From UBA2283 sp041658955 (lineage in GTDB: Bacteria; Patescibacteriota; Microgenomatia; UBA12405): 57,031 bases of DNA. Positions 8,286-15,940 of this stretch are shown piece by piece. The translations under genes and the position numbers were made by a program. Position 1 is the stretch's first letter. Every line of letters begins with the position of its first letter. Location of the stretch: assembly GCA_041658955.1 (NCBI GenBank), contig JBAZZE010000004.1:1-57031 (forward strand), in the 5' to 3' direction. The notes beneath the pieces were generated by a model that worked only from the letters and a program-made list of their open reading frames with translations, did not search any database and had not been told where the DNA came from.

Positions 8286-8958
8286 GTCGTTTGATAATTA
8301 GTTCTAGTTCGGGTTTATCGAGTTTTAAATTATCAATAACTTTTGCTGAGACATAGTCTGGGTTCATAAAGTTATTAAATTCAGCCGGAATTGCCTCATC
8401 GTGAAGGTGAGTTTTCATACCGCCAGGATATATTGAAAAAACGTTTATATCCTTATTTTCTGCTCTAAGGGCATCGGTATAGCCTCGAACCGCCCACTTG
8501 CTACTAGCATAGAGACTGGCCCCAATAGCTCTGGTGGCATCAAGTGCAGCACTAGATAATATATTGATAATTGACCCGTCTTTGTTAAGGTGGCTGATGG
8601 CAACTTTTGAGCCTAATACAGTACCGAAAAAATTAACATCAAACATCTCACGAGCTCTGTCCATATTTAACGGTTCGTTGTTTGGGAATTTCATAAATAC
8701 ACCAGCAGAGTTTATCCAAATGTCGATATTACCCAGCATATTTACTATTTCTGTAGCGACTTGATTTAGACTTTCTTCACTGCGGACGTCAGCTACGAAT
8801 GGAATGACACCAATTTCTTGAGCGGTTAATTCGACAGTTGATTTATTCTTACTAATAATTGCTACTTTTGCCCCTTCGTTGATAAAAAGTTTAGCCAGTG
8901 ATTTGCCAAACCCTTGGCTACCACCGACGATGACAACTACTTTATTGGTTAGATTCAT
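8275..8958 (-). CDS. Short-chain dehydrogenase/reductase
   Basis: 227 residues, classical SDR. Cofactor loop GGSQGFG (12-18), NSAG, catalytic Ser in ILSSAA, and Tyr/Lys in YASSK. The SKNK after the second beta strand suggests an NADP preference. The protein ends soon after the catalytic domain. The substrate is unknown. A TATACT box lies upstream on the minus strand with a leader of roughly 20 nt. Confidence 0.85.
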   Translation of the reverse strand: MNLTNKVVVIVGGSQGFGKSLAKLFINEGAKVAIISKNKSTVELTAQEIGVIPFVADVRSEESLNQVATEIVNMLGNIDIWINSAGVFMKFPNNEPLNMDRAREMFDVNFFGTVLGSKVAISHLNKDGSIINILSSAALDATRAIGASLYASSKWAVRGYTDALRAENKDINVFSIYPGGMKTHLHDEAIPAEFNNFMNPDYVSAKVIDNLKLDKPELELIIKRPSA

Positions 8959-9010
8959 GGCTTATCTTAACATTCGTGAGTATAACGGTACCAAAATAGG
9001 TTTTATTTTG

Positions 9011-9016
9011 TATAAT
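9011..9016 (+). promoter_or_regulatory. -10 box of tRNA-Phe
   Basis: TATAAT 14 nt before the tRNA. Confidence 0.6.
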
Positions 9017-9030
9017 ACAAATACTTCTTA

Positions 9031-9103
9031 GCCGAAGTAGCCAAGATGGTCACGGCACTGGTCTGAAAAACCTGGGATGTTGGTTCGAGTCCAACCTTCG
9101 GCA
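9031..9103 (+). tRNA. tRNA-Phe (anticodon GAA)
   Basis: GCCGAAG/CTTCGGC acceptor, discriminator A, anticodon loop CTGAAAA. The anticodon stem CTGGT/ACCTG contains a T-T mismatch at its second pair. CC but not CCA follows. Confidence 0.92.
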
Positions 9104-9116
9104 CCTACGAATACGA

Positions 9117-9122
9117 TATAAT
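9117..9122 (+). promoter_or_regulatory. -10 box of tRNA-Gly(GCC)
   Basis: TATAAT 9 nt before the tRNA. Confidence 0.55.
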
Positions 9123-9131
9123 TAACAAATT

Positions 9132-9204
<73 letters not shown>

Positions 9205-9208
9205 CATA

Positions 9209-9427
9209 ATGGCTATTCAGGCAGTAAGACTAGCAGACGCAGAAAATATCCTCAATCTTGTACTGGACGCAGCATCCCTAAATTTACCGACAGCAATTGG
9301 GGTGATGCAAGCTGATGGAGTTCATGCTCGGGTTGTGGGAAGAAAGATGGGTGAAATTAAAGTTGATTATCCAGAAGCTGTTGGACCTGGTGATTTTGTG
9401 ATTGTCCGAGATCGTGCGGATTGGTAG
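9209..9427 (+). CDS. Small protein of unknown function
   Basis: 72 residues, starting 4 nt behind tRNA-Gly(GCC). I do not recognise a family. The sequence is soluble and mixed alpha/beta in character, with an N-terminal amphipathic helix and a C-terminal GDFVIVRD strand that resembles a small beta-barrel edge. Its position, directly behind a tRNA with no gap for a ribosome binding site, matches two other genes here and supports it being real. Its last codons contain the -10 box of the next gene. Confidence 0.5.
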   Translation: MAIQAVRLADAENILNLVLDAASLNLPTAIGVMQADGVHARVVGRKMGEIKVDYPEAVGPGDFVIVRDRADW

Positions 9428-9430
9428 AAT
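9425..9430 (+). promoter_or_regulatory. -10 box of the XRE regulator gene
   Basis: TAGAAT ends 5 nt before the ATG at 9436 and overlaps the stop codon of the preceding gene; it predicts a leaderless mRNA. Confidence 0.4.
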
Positions 9431-9435
9431 AGCAG

Positions 9436-9642
9436 ATGGCAGTAATTGTTAATAACCGAGTACAAGAGTTCCGAAATAAAAGTCGAACGACCCAAGAAGA
9501 ATTGGCAAAATCGGTAAGTGTGACCCGTCAGACAATTATTGCTATCGAGAAAGGTAACTATACTCCATCAGTTGTGTTGGCTTTAAAACTTTCCAAATTC
9601 TTTAAAACTACGGTTGAGAAATTATTTATAATGGAGGAATAA
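9436..9642 (+). CDS. XRE-family transcriptional regulator (HTH only)
   Basis: 68 residues, essentially one Cro/C1-type helix-turn-helix. Seen: TQEELAKSVSVTRQTIIAIEKG then YTPSVVLALKLS, split here as the usual five-helix fold. This YgzD/YozG-like class commonly sits beside a small integral membrane protein and represses its own operon. The next gene is such a protein, one nt away. It could also control the redox cluster that begins at 10066. Confidence 0.85.
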   Translation: MAVIVNNRVQEFRNKSRTTQEELAKSVSVTRQTIIAIEKGNYTPSVVLALKLSKFFKTTVEKLFIMEE

Positions 9643-9643
9643 G

Positions 9644-9997
9644 ATGATTATTGAATCTATAAGTGCCTTAATAATTTTAGGGATAGCTTTGTTATTTTTG
9701 AACCCGGGGCATTTAACTATGCCTGACAATATTCAGTCAATGTTAATTGTTGGCTTGATAATTTCCTTTTTAACATTTGCCGCTTATCTTTTTTCAGAAA
9801 AATCGTCGGATGAACGCGAGGCTATTCACATCTTAACGGCAGGGAGAATTTCTTATTTAGTTGGAGTAGGCACTTTGATTTGCGGACTAATAGTACAAGC
9901 TTTGAAACATGAGATTGACGTGTGGTTAATTTTTTCTTTATGCTTCATGGTGTTTTCAAAATTGGTTTCTCGAATATATTCTCGATTCAGAATGTAA
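9644..9997 (+). CDS. Small integral membrane protein, partner of the XRE regulator
   Basis: 117 residues with four predicted membrane segments (about 4-22, 30-48, 66-86, 92-108) and a polar loop EKSSDEREAIH between the second and third. Similar small proteins are often found behind XRE regulators of this size. A good ribosome binding site (GGAGG) inside the end of the regulator gene couples the two. Function unknown. Confidence 0.65.
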   Translation: MIIESISALIILGIALLFLNPGHLTMPDNIQSMLIVGLIISFLTFAAYLFSEKSSDEREAIHILTAGRISYLVGVGTLICGLIVQALKHEIDVWLIFSLCFMVFSKLVSRIYSRFRM

Positions 9998-10004
9998 AGT
10001 ACAC

Positions 10005-10050
10005 TTGACATCGGAAAATTTATTTACTACTATCTAACTAGTATTAGTTA
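10005..10050 (+). promoter_or_regulatory. Promoter and operator-like repeat of the redox operon
   Basis: TTGACA (10005-10010), a 17-nt spacer and TACTAT (10028-10033) form a good sigma-70 promoter. Overlapping the expected start site is the inverted repeat TAACTA-GTAT-TAGTTA (10035-10050), placed as a repressor operator would be. The XRE regulator encoded upstream is a candidate binder. Confidence 0.55.
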
Positions 10051-10065
10051 ATAGTTTGTAAATTT

Positions 10066-10641
10066 ATGAATAATCAAAAAGTTGTTTTGTATATTGTGTT
10101 GGCAGTTGTTTTGTTGGGTTTAGGTGGGTTTGTTTTTACTCGCAACCCAAGTGATAAACAAATGGTAGCGATACCAACCCCAGTGTTAGAAGTTGCACCT
10201 ACAGAAAATTCAACTATGCAAATTAAACCGAGTGAGGATACGAGTATGATGGTGACTCCTGCTGAAGAAAACACTTCAAAGATGGTTGATAAAACTCCAA
10301 AAATGATGGCCGGTAGTGAACAAAGATATACAGAATATTCTAATGACGTTATTAACAGTTCTAGTGGTAAACGTCGAGTACTTTTTTTCTATGCCAACTG
10401 GTGTCCAACATGCAAACCAGCTGATGCTGATTTTACAAAAAATTCAACAATGATTCCTGAAGATGTCGAGCTAATAAGAGTTAATTATAATGATCCAGAT
10501 ACTGACCCGGCAGAAAAGGAACTAGCCAATAAATATGGTATTACCTATCAACATACTTTCGTTCAAATTGATGCCAATGGTAATGTAGTTACAAAATGGA
10601 ATGGTGGTCAAATAAAAGAATTAGTAATGAATATTAAATAA
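10066..10641 (+). CDS. Membrane-anchored thioredoxin-like protein with Met-rich linker
   Basis: 191 residues. An N-terminal membrane anchor (6-25) is followed by a low-complexity linker (about 30-85) that carries six methionines between 51 and 81. The thioredoxin fold then has the active site WCPTC (C113, C116). It is probably outside the membrane, passing electrons to or from the DipZ-like protein encoded next; their genes overlap by one nt (TAATG). The Met-rich linker beside MsrA and MsrB genes suggests an oxidant sink or reporter, but this is inference. Confidence 0.75.
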   Translation: MNNQKVVLYIVLAVVLLGLGGFVFTRNPSDKQMVAIPTPVLEVAPTENSTMQIKPSEDTSMMVTPAEENTSKMVDKTPKMMAGSEQRYTEYSNDVINSSSGKRRVLFFYANWCPTCKPADADFTKNSTMIPEDVELIRVNYNDPDTDPAEKELANKYGITYQHTFVQIDANGNVVTKWNGGQIKELVMNIK

Positions 10642-12359
10642 TGATATTACTACTTATTTTTGCATTTTTAGCTGGTTTAGTGACTGTATTGTCTCCATGC
10701 ATTTTGCCGATATTGCCAGTTATTCTAACTTCTACAATTGGTGGCAAGAACGTAGGCAAAGCCAGACCTTTAGGAGTGGTATTTGGATTTGTGATGAGTT
10801 TTACTTTCTTTACTTTGTTTTTATCTAAGATTGTTGAACTGAGTGGAATTTCTGGAAACACATTAAGAAATATATCGGTGGTGGTTATCGCTGGATTTGG
10901 AATTAGTTTGCTGATCCCAAAAATCCAAATGTTTGTAGAAATATTGTTTTCCAGATTTGCTGCGTTGGTGCCGAGTAGTCAAAATAAAGAAGGGTTTTGG
11001 GGAGGATTATTGATCGGGCTTTCAGTGGGTTTGTTGTGGACACCTTGTGTCGGTCCAATACTGGCCTCAGTAATTTCTTTGGCTATTACAGGAAAAGTTA
11101 CCTTCGATGCTTTTCTAATTACTCTGGCATATTCACTAGGGACTTCGATTCCGATGTTTTTAATTATGTGGGGAGGACAAAATTTACTCCATAAAGTTCC
11201 TTGGCTGCTAAAGAACTTGGGAAAAGTGCAGAAAATATTTGGACTAATAATGATAATGACTGCGGTAGGAATTTTCTTTGAAGTAGATAGAAAGTTTCAG
11301 ACATATATTCTAAAGACTTTTCCAACTTATGGTACTGGATTGACTCGACTAGAGGACAATACTTGGGTAAAAGAACAATTGGAGTTGTTTGGGAATAGCC
11401 AAAAAACAGCAGATGAGGAGAAACTTATTTTAAGTAATTCTCAAAAATCAAAAGCACCAGAATTGATTCCTGGTGGAGAATGGTTTAACAGTGACCCACT
11501 AACATTGTCTAAACTTAAGGGAAAGGTGGTGATTGTCGATTTTTGGACTTATTCTTGTATAAATTGCCAACGGACACTCCCCTACCTTAAAAACTGGTAT
11601 GAAAAATATAAAGAAAAAGGCCTTGTGATTATCGGGGTTCATTCTCCAGAATTTGAATTTGAAAAAAATAAAAATAATGTTGGACGGGCTATAAAAGATT
11701 TTGGCTTATCATATCCAGTGGTTCAGGACAATAACTTTGCAACTTGGAGAGCTTACCAAAATCAATATTGGCCAGCCAAATATTTTGTTGATAAGGATGG
11801 AAATATCCGATATTGGCATTTTGGAGAGGGTGGCTATGACGAGAGTGAAAAGGTAATCCAAGAATTATTGAAAGAAAGCGGGGTGGTGGATGTGCCAACA
11901 GGAATAAGTAATCCGTCTTATCAGGTGATGGCTAAAACTCCAGAAACATATCTAGGGTATGGCAGAATGGAGAACTTTGGTTCAAGTGAAAGAATAAAAA
12001 AGGATTTGGTGAGTCAATATACATTTCCTTCAAGGTTAGGTGAAAATCAATTTGCGTTTGAGGGATCTTGGGAATCAAAAGAGGAATATTCATCCCCAAA
12101 ACTGGGCTCCAAACTAGAGATGGATTTTAATGCTAAGGAAGTGTATTTGGTAATGAGACCAAGTGATAAAACTTCTAAAGTAAAAGTGTGGATTGATGAT
12201 CAAATTCAGTACCCCGGAGAAGATAGTCCTGCTGGGGTGGTAACCGTGGACGCTGATCGACTTTATAAATTGGTGAAGCTGGATACTCCTGGTCGTCATA
12301 ATTTGAAACTTGAATTTGAAGATGATAATTGTGATGTTTTTGCGTTTACATTTGGTTAG
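10641..12359 (+). CDS. DipZ-like CcdA-thioredoxin fusion
   Basis: 572 residues. The N-terminal CcdA/DsbD-type transmembrane domain (1-215) has its two cysteine-proline motifs, SPCILP (C20) and TPCVGP (C136). A TlpA/AhpC-like thioredoxin domain (about 270-415) has YSCINC (C306, C309). The C-terminal about 150 residues form the beta-rich domain of DipZ proteins. Members carry reducing power across the membrane to extracytoplasmic thiol proteins. With the thioredoxin, MsrA and MsrB genes it forms an operon for repairing oxidised envelope proteins. Confidence 0.85.
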   Translation: MILLLIFAFLAGLVTVLSPCILPILPVILTSTIGGKNVGKARPLGVVFGFVMSFTFFTLFLSKIVELSGISGNTLRNISVVVIAGFGISLLIPKIQMFVEILFSRFAALVPSSQNKEGFWGGLLIGLSVGLLWTPCVGPILASVISLAITGKVTFDAFLITLAYSLGTSIPMFLIMWGGQNLLHKVPWLLKNLGKVQKIFGLIMIMTAVGIFFEVDRKFQTYILKTFPTYGTGLTRLEDNTWVKEQLELFGNSQKTADEEKLILSNSQKSKAPELIPGGEWFNSDPLTLSKLKGKVVIVDFWTYSCINCQRTLPYLKNWYEKYKEKGLVIIGVHSPEFEFEKNKNNVGRAIKDFGLSYPVVQDNNFATWRAYQNQYWPAKYFVDKDGNIRYWHFGEGGYDESEKVIQELLKESGVVDVPTGISNPSYQVMAKTPETYLGYGRMENFGSSERIKKDLVSQYTFPSRLGENQFAFEGSWESKEEYSSPKLGSKLEMDFNAKEVYLVMRPSDKTSKVKVWIDDQIQYPGEDSPAGVVTVDADRLYKLVKLDTPGRHNLKLEFEDDNCDVFAFTFG

Positions 12360-12374
12360 TTATTTTATTAAAAA

Positions 12375-12863
12375 ATGTTAAAAAAAATAGTTTTGGGAGG
12401 AGGTTGTTTTTGGGGGATGCAGGAATTATTTAGAGCTCAGGGTGGAGTAACAGCAACACGGGTTGGTTATGCTGGGGGTAGTGAACCGTCGCCGACATAT
12501 GAAAATCATACTGGTCATGCTGAGGTCATTGAAATAACCTATGATAGTGATAAAACATCATTTAAAAATATTCTGGACTACTTCTTTAGAATTCATGATC
12601 CGACAACTCTGAATCAACAGGGAAATGACATGGGAACAAGTTATCGCTCGGTAATTTTTTATAGCAATGAAGAAGAAAGAACCGAGGCTATAAATTTTAT
12701 TAATTTGGTAAATGCTTCAAAACGCTGGGATAAGCCCGTAGTTACTAGTTTGGAGTCGCTTACAAAATTTACAGAAGCTGAAGACTATCACCGGGACTAT
12801 CTACAAAAATATCCCAACGGATATACCTGTCATTTTGTTCGGGGAGGTAGCTATTTAGAATAA
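12375..12863 (+). CDS. msrA: Peptide methionine sulfoxide reductase A
   Basis: 162 residues. Catalytic GGCFWG motif with C11, followed by the expected YAGG and GHAEV motifs and the YHRDYL C-terminal signature. It reduces methionine-S-sulfoxide. There is no signal peptide, so it is probably cytoplasmic, unlike the MsrB encoded next. The methyl-donor side enzyme, thioredoxin, is presumably supplied elsewhere. Confidence 0.93.
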   Translation: MLKKIVLGGGCFWGMQELFRAQGGVTATRVGYAGGSEPSPTYENHTGHAEVIEITYDSDKTSFKNILDYFFRIHDPTTLNQQGNDMGTSYRSVIFYSNEEERTEAINFINLVNASKRWDKPVVTSLESLTKFTEAEDYHRDYLQKYPNGYTCHFVRGGSYLE

Positions 12864-12864
12864 T

Positions 12865-13344
12865 ATGAAAAAAATATTCATTATTGTTGGCTTGTTGGTA
12901 TTGTTGTTGATTGGATTGGTAGCTCTTAAAAATAACAATCCTTTTTCCAAGTCAAATTTAGTAAATAATGATGATCCTTGGAGGAAAAAACTGACTTCTG
13001 AGGAATATCATATACTTCGGGAAAAAGGGACAGAAGTCCCCTTTTCGGGAAAGTTAACTCATGAAATAAGAAAAGGGACTTATTATAGTGTCGGTTGTGA
13101 TAAGCCAATTTTTAGGTCGGAAGAAAAATATGATTCGGGTACTGGTTGGCCGAGTTTTTCATCACCGATAGGCCAGAACGCTGTAGTCTTACGAAATGAG
13201 AATGGCTTTGGTGATAACCGGATTGAGGTATTGGACACATGTGGCAGCCATTTGGGGCACGTATTTGATGATGGACCACCACCAACTGGTAAGCGCTATT
13301 GTATGAATTCGGTGGCTTTGCGATTTGTACCTGACAAAGAATAG
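12865..13344 (+). CDS. msrB: Membrane-anchored methionine sulfoxide reductase B
   Basis: 159 residues: an N-terminal membrane anchor (4-21), then the SelR/MsrB fold. Catalytic Cys146 in RYCMNS, with the conserved TGWPSF and GSHLGHVFDDGP motifs. The usual zinc site has two CxxC pairs; here only one Cys of each pair remains (C78, C126), so zinc binding is doubtful, as in some known zinc-free members. The anchor suggests work outside the cytoplasm, fed by the DipZ-like and thioredoxin proteins of this operon. Confidence 0.9.
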   Translation: MKKIFIIVGLLVLLLIGLVALKNNNPFSKSNLVNNDDPWRKKLTSEEYHILREKGTEVPFSGKLTHEIRKGTYYSVGCDKPIFRSEEKYDSGTGWPSFSSPIGQNAVVLRNENGFGDNRIEVLDTCGSHLGHVFDDGPPPTGKRYCMNSVALRFVPDKE

Positions 13345-13375
13345 TTTTAAGCTACTCGGTTTTCCCGTTTACTGG

Positions 13376-13381
13376 TAAAAT
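13376..13381 (+). promoter_or_regulatory. -10 box of tRNA-Val
   Basis: TAAAAT 9 nt before the tRNA. Confidence 0.5.
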
Positions 13382-13390
13382 ATGTCAATT

Positions 13391-13463
13391 GGCTGCTTAG
13401 CTCAGTTGGTAGAGCATCCCGTTTACATCGGGGTGGTCGGGGGTTCGAGTCCCTCAGCGGCCA
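13391..13463 (+). tRNA. tRNA-Val (anticodon TAC)
   Basis: GGCTGCT/AGCGGCC acceptor with a G-T pair, discriminator A, anticodon loop TTTACAT on a TCCCG/CGGGG stem. No CCA encoded. The antisense reading frame of the serine recombinase stops inside its 3' end. Confidence 0.93.
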
Positions 13464-15262
13464 CAAGAGATTTTTATTGCTATAATATAGAGCTCTTTTA
13501 ACAAATTGCCGATCCACCACAGGCGGACAGGTGTGGTGAACATCGGGAAAAAATGCCGACGTGGTGAAATTGGTATACACGTACGCTTGAGGTGCGTATG
13601 CCGCAAGGTGTGGAGGTTCAAGTCCTCTCGTCGGCACCATACAGAACTTTTTAAATAGCTTTTCAAATTATCACGATTTGACGGGCTATTTTTAGGTTCA
13701 AGCGGTCCACTTTTATCATTACTCATTTTTGCACCCTCCTTTAACTTCAAAAAGATAAATCTAGGCTGATATTCAAGTTTCTGATCTAGTAAGATCGGGT
13801 TCAAGCCGATTGCCTTGAAAATGACTTTTTTGTCTTCTGAATCACCGTTTTCAAAGCGTTGATTGGCTAGTAATGCAAATTCGAATGAGTCTTTGGCTAC
13901 GTCTGCCCAATCAGAACCGTTGTTATTTGCCTGAGCCAGTTGTCGGGTAATGTTGTCCTTCTCGATCATGAGCTCCCGCTTTCTATCCGCAAACTCAGTA
14001 TCAGATAGTAAACTCCCGTCATTCTCTGGTGAAATCTTAAGCGCTATCAGATTATCAATTCGACGATTTACCCCGTCTAAAGCAGTCTGGAGTGCCTCTG
14101 AGCTATTCTTATTTACAGCTTGACTCTTCTCTTTGGTTTCATCGAGCGCCTCATAAGCCCAATCGACAAATTCTTTATCTTCGATATTAAACTGGAGTAG
14201 ATCGCTCGAGAACTGACCTTCAAGTTTTGAAGTAGCAATATATGGCTGTGAACACTTAGTTTGACCTTTCTTCGTACAACAATAATAACCAAATATTTGC
14301 TCGGTCCCATTCTTGTATCTTTTCTTATGCTCTTGCGCCGTGATGCAGTAGTGACACTCTCCGCATTTCATGATTCCATTAAGTGCAAAATCATGTACCT
14401 GTATTCTTGCCTTTGATCTGCCATCCAAAATATCCTGTAAGAGGTTAAATTCTGCCTCGCTCAACATAGCAGGATGCTGACCTTGATAGAGCTTCCCTCC
14501 ATACATGAATTTGCCGGTATAGAAGGGGTCTCGCAACAGCCTGTGCATCCAGCTTTTTACAATCGGTTTACCTGACTTTGAGCTCCTGATCCCTAATATA
14601 TTTGCTTCTCTCATCAAGGCTTGAACGCTGTAGTTACCAGTTAATGCAAGATCAAACAGCTTTCTCATGAGTGGAAAGTACACAGGGTGAGCTGAGATAT
14701 CTCTGAGACCCTGAGGTTTCTCATGATTATTCTTGTAGCCTGGTCTGGCTTTGCCAGGGAACACGCCCCGTTCAGCTTTAAGCTTTAAAGCCTCAGTCAC
14801 ATTAACACTTTTGTTATCATTCTCGAGTTTTGCCTGAGTGCAGAGGAGATTCAGCATAAACTTATCATTTGGATTATTACGGAATGTTTGATAAGGAGTA
14901 ACTACCTCAATGAGTTTCCCTTGATCCATCATATAAATGATTCTGCCAGTATCGACAGTATTTCTTGATAACCGTGATGGATTTAGTAAGACTATTCCGT
15001 TTACATCACCGTCTTCAATTTTCTGGATAAGTTGACCAAAGATTGGTCTGCCAGGCGTTTTGGCTGTTCGTTGCTCCAGAAGTGGCTCTCCAACTAATTC
15101 AACGCCTCTTTGGTGTACCAGAGCAGTTAGATTAGTGATCTGATCAGGTAGGGATTGGATTTGTCGCTCATCGGATTCACTACTTTTCCGGCAATACATC
15201 ATGTAGCGAGGAATTATGGGAGCTTGGCTTTTACCTTGAGTGTTATAGTCTGCGAGTTTCAT
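13454..15262 (-). CDS. Large serine recombinase (integrase)
   Basis: 602 residues as read. The resolvase domain (about 17-160) has the nucleophile region YCRKSSESDERQ (Ser27) and NPSRLSRNT; a recombinase domain follows (about 165-280) with a zinc ribbon (CGECHYC ... YYCCTKKGQTKC, about 300-345); then a coiled-coil (about 375-450). Such enzymes insert and excise elements at short attachment sites. The last roughly 61 residues, from about 541, are encoded by the antisense strand of tRNA-Leu(GAG), its leader and the end of tRNA-Val, so the stop codon belongs to the host. The intrinsic protein probably needs only the part before this. Its start overlaps the small upstream ORF by 20 nt. Confidence 0.88.
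   Translation of the reverse strand: MKLADYNTQGKSQAPIIPRYMMYCRKSSESDERQIQSLPDQITNLTALVHQRGVELVGEPLLEQRTAKTPGRPIFGQLIQKIEDGDVNGIVLLNPSRLSRNTVDTGRIIYMMDQGKLIEVVTPYQTFRNNPNDKFMLNLLCTQAKLENDNKSVNVTEALKLKAERGVFPGKARPGYKNNHEKPQGLRDISAHPVYFPLMRKLFDLALTGNYSVQALMREANILGIRSSKSGKPIVKSWMHRLLRDPFYTGKFMYGGKLYQGQHPAMLSEAEFNLLQDILDGRSKARIQVHDFALNGIMKCGECHYCITAQEHKKRYKNGTEQIFGYYCCTKKGQTKCSQPYIATSKLEGQFSSDLLQFNIEDKEFVDWAYEALDETKEKSQAVNKNSSEALQTALDGVNRRIDNLIALKISPENDGSLLSDTEFADRKRELMIEKDNITRQLAQANNNGSDWADVAKDSFEFALLANQRFENGDSEDKKVIFKAIGLNPILLDQKLEYQPRFIFLKLKEGAKMSNDKSGPLEPKNSPSNRDNLKSYLKSSVWCRREDLNLHTLRHTHLKRTCIPISPRRHFFPMFTTPVRLWWIGNLLKELYIIAIKISCGR
13481..13486 (+). promoter_or_regulatory. -10 box upstream of tRNA-Leu(GAG)
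   Basis: TATAAT 68 nt before the tRNA, much farther than for the other tRNA genes here. The leader in between holds the inverted repeat at 13509-13546. Confidence 0.45.
13509..13546. repeat. Imperfect inverted repeat in the tRNA-Leu(GAG) leader
   Basis: CCGAT + CACCAC on the left pair with GTGGTG + ATCGG on the right across a 12-nt loop, with small bulges. It could fold in the tRNA precursor as a processing element, or be a dispersed palindromic repeat; only one copy is in this window. Confidence 0.5.
13555..13636 (+). tRNA. tRNA-Leu (anticodon GAG), integration target of the element
   Basis: GCCGACG/CGTCGGC acceptor, discriminator A, anticodon loop TTGAGGT, long variable arm. It is the only tRNA in the window followed by CCA (13637-13639), and the mobile element begins here. 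Its antisense strand is read by the recombinase gene. Confidence 0.95.
13635..13637 (+). other. Putative left attachment core (attL)
   Basis: CAC at the tRNA-Leu(GAG) 3' end, also present at 44981-44983 next to tRNA-Gln. A 3-bp repeat is too short to prove anything alone, but large serine recombinases leave cores of only 2-3 bp and the position fits. Confidence 0.35.
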
Positions 15263-15458
15263 ATTGCCTCCCTTCTGATTCCGATGATTTATTAACCTTC
15301 GAATCGATCATGTTTGTTTTTGGTTTTGGTCTAATTAAAATTTCCATAAGGTTTAAAAAATGGTTTGCCAATTCAGTTGCCTCCTCATCTGTGAGAGTAA
15401 TGTCATATTTGTCCTTATATAGCTTCTTAAACTTATCTAAATACTCTTTACTTATCAT
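15243..15458 (-). CDS. Small protein upstream of the integrase (possible directionality factor)
   Basis: 71 residues from the ATG at 15458; an in-frame start 45 nt upstream would lie near the predicted transcript start, so the shorter form is preferred. Highly charged and helical (ISKEYLDKFKKLYKDKYD), then a TDEEATELANHFLNLMEIL helix and a polar tail. I do not recognise a named family, though short proteins with this kind of helix are common before integrase genes on Gram-positive-type elements. It overlaps the recombinase start by 20 nt, so the two are translationally coupled. Position suggests an excisionase-like or regulatory role. Confidence 0.6.
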   Translation of the reverse strand: MISKEYLDKFKKLYKDKYDITLTDEEATELANHFLNLMEILIRPKPKTNMIDSKVNKSSESEGRQYETRRL

Positions 15459-15481
15459 GGCTGTACTCTTAAATAAACTAC

Positions 15482-15558
15482 AACTATAGTTACAGAATAG
15501 CAATTATAGTTGTAGTTGTCAAGCATATTTTAAGGCTAAATTATAACTATAGTTACAG
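15482..15558. promoter_or_regulatory. Integrase promoter with three operator-like palindromes
   Basis: On the minus strand TTGACA (15517-15522), a 17-nt spacer and TATTCT (15494-15499) form a near-consensus promoter for the small ORF and integrase. Palindromic AACTATAGTT is at 15482-15491 (next to the -10) and 15545-15554; both copies continue as TTACAG. A variant, CAATTATAGTTG (15501-15512), lies in the spacer. The layout suggests repression by the divergent XRE regulator. Confidence 0.65.
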
Positions 15559-15638
15559 TGGATATTTAGGCTCAAACTATGTCCTATAACTTGAAGAAAT
15601 GAGAGTTCTTTGATAAACTACCGTCAAATTGCGAGTGA

Positions 15639-15644
15639 TATACT
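15639..15644 (+). promoter_or_regulatory. -10 box of the element's XRE regulator
   Basis: TATACT ends 6 nt before the ATG at 15651, predicting a leaderless mRNA. Confidence 0.5.
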
Positions 15645-15650
15645 ACGATT

Positions 15651-15875
15651 ATGAATATGTTGCCAGATGAAAAAAGCCAGAAAGCGTTCGGTAAAAACCT
15701 GCGCTCTGTTCGGGAGGATAAAAACCTTTCACAAGAAGAGGTTGCGGTACTGAGTAAAATTTCTACAACCCACTATGCTGGCATTGAACGAGGAGAAGAA
15801 AACCCTACTTTTTCAGTGATCGAAAGTATTTGCAAGGCGCTCAAGATTAAATCATCCCAAGTCCTTCCGTTTTAA
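15651..15875 (+). CDS. XRE-family repressor of the mobile element
   Basis: 74 residues, a single Cro/C1-type HTH: LRSVREDKNLSQEEVA, ISTTHYAGIERGEENP, then a dimer-stabilising SVIESICKALKI. Divergent from the small ORF-integrase operon across a 192-nt region with three palindromes, which is the classical layout of an element repressor. It has no cleavage or peptidase domain, so release of repression would need another signal. Confidence 0.88.
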   Translation: MNMLPDEKSQKAFGKNLRSVREDKNLSQEEVAVLSKISTTHYAGIERGEENPTFSVIESICKALKIKSSQVLPF

Positions 15876-15940
15876 GCTTTTGCTCACAAGGGGAACTTCC
15901 TGTATACTCTCAACTAAATCCTGCCTATTAAGGTCGGATT

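Noticed and set aside
10074..10274. Minus-strand frame opposite the thioredoxin gene
   Set aside because: It is the shadow of the low-complexity linker and has no recognisable features.
13347..13640. 97-codon minus-strand frame across tRNA-Val and tRNA-Leu(GAG)
   Set aside because: It is antisense tRNA again, and overlaps the recombinase read-through.
15504..15650. Possible CRISPR-like repeats in the regulator-integrase gap
   Set aside because: The repeats are short palindromes at uneven distances with no spacers; operators explain them better.
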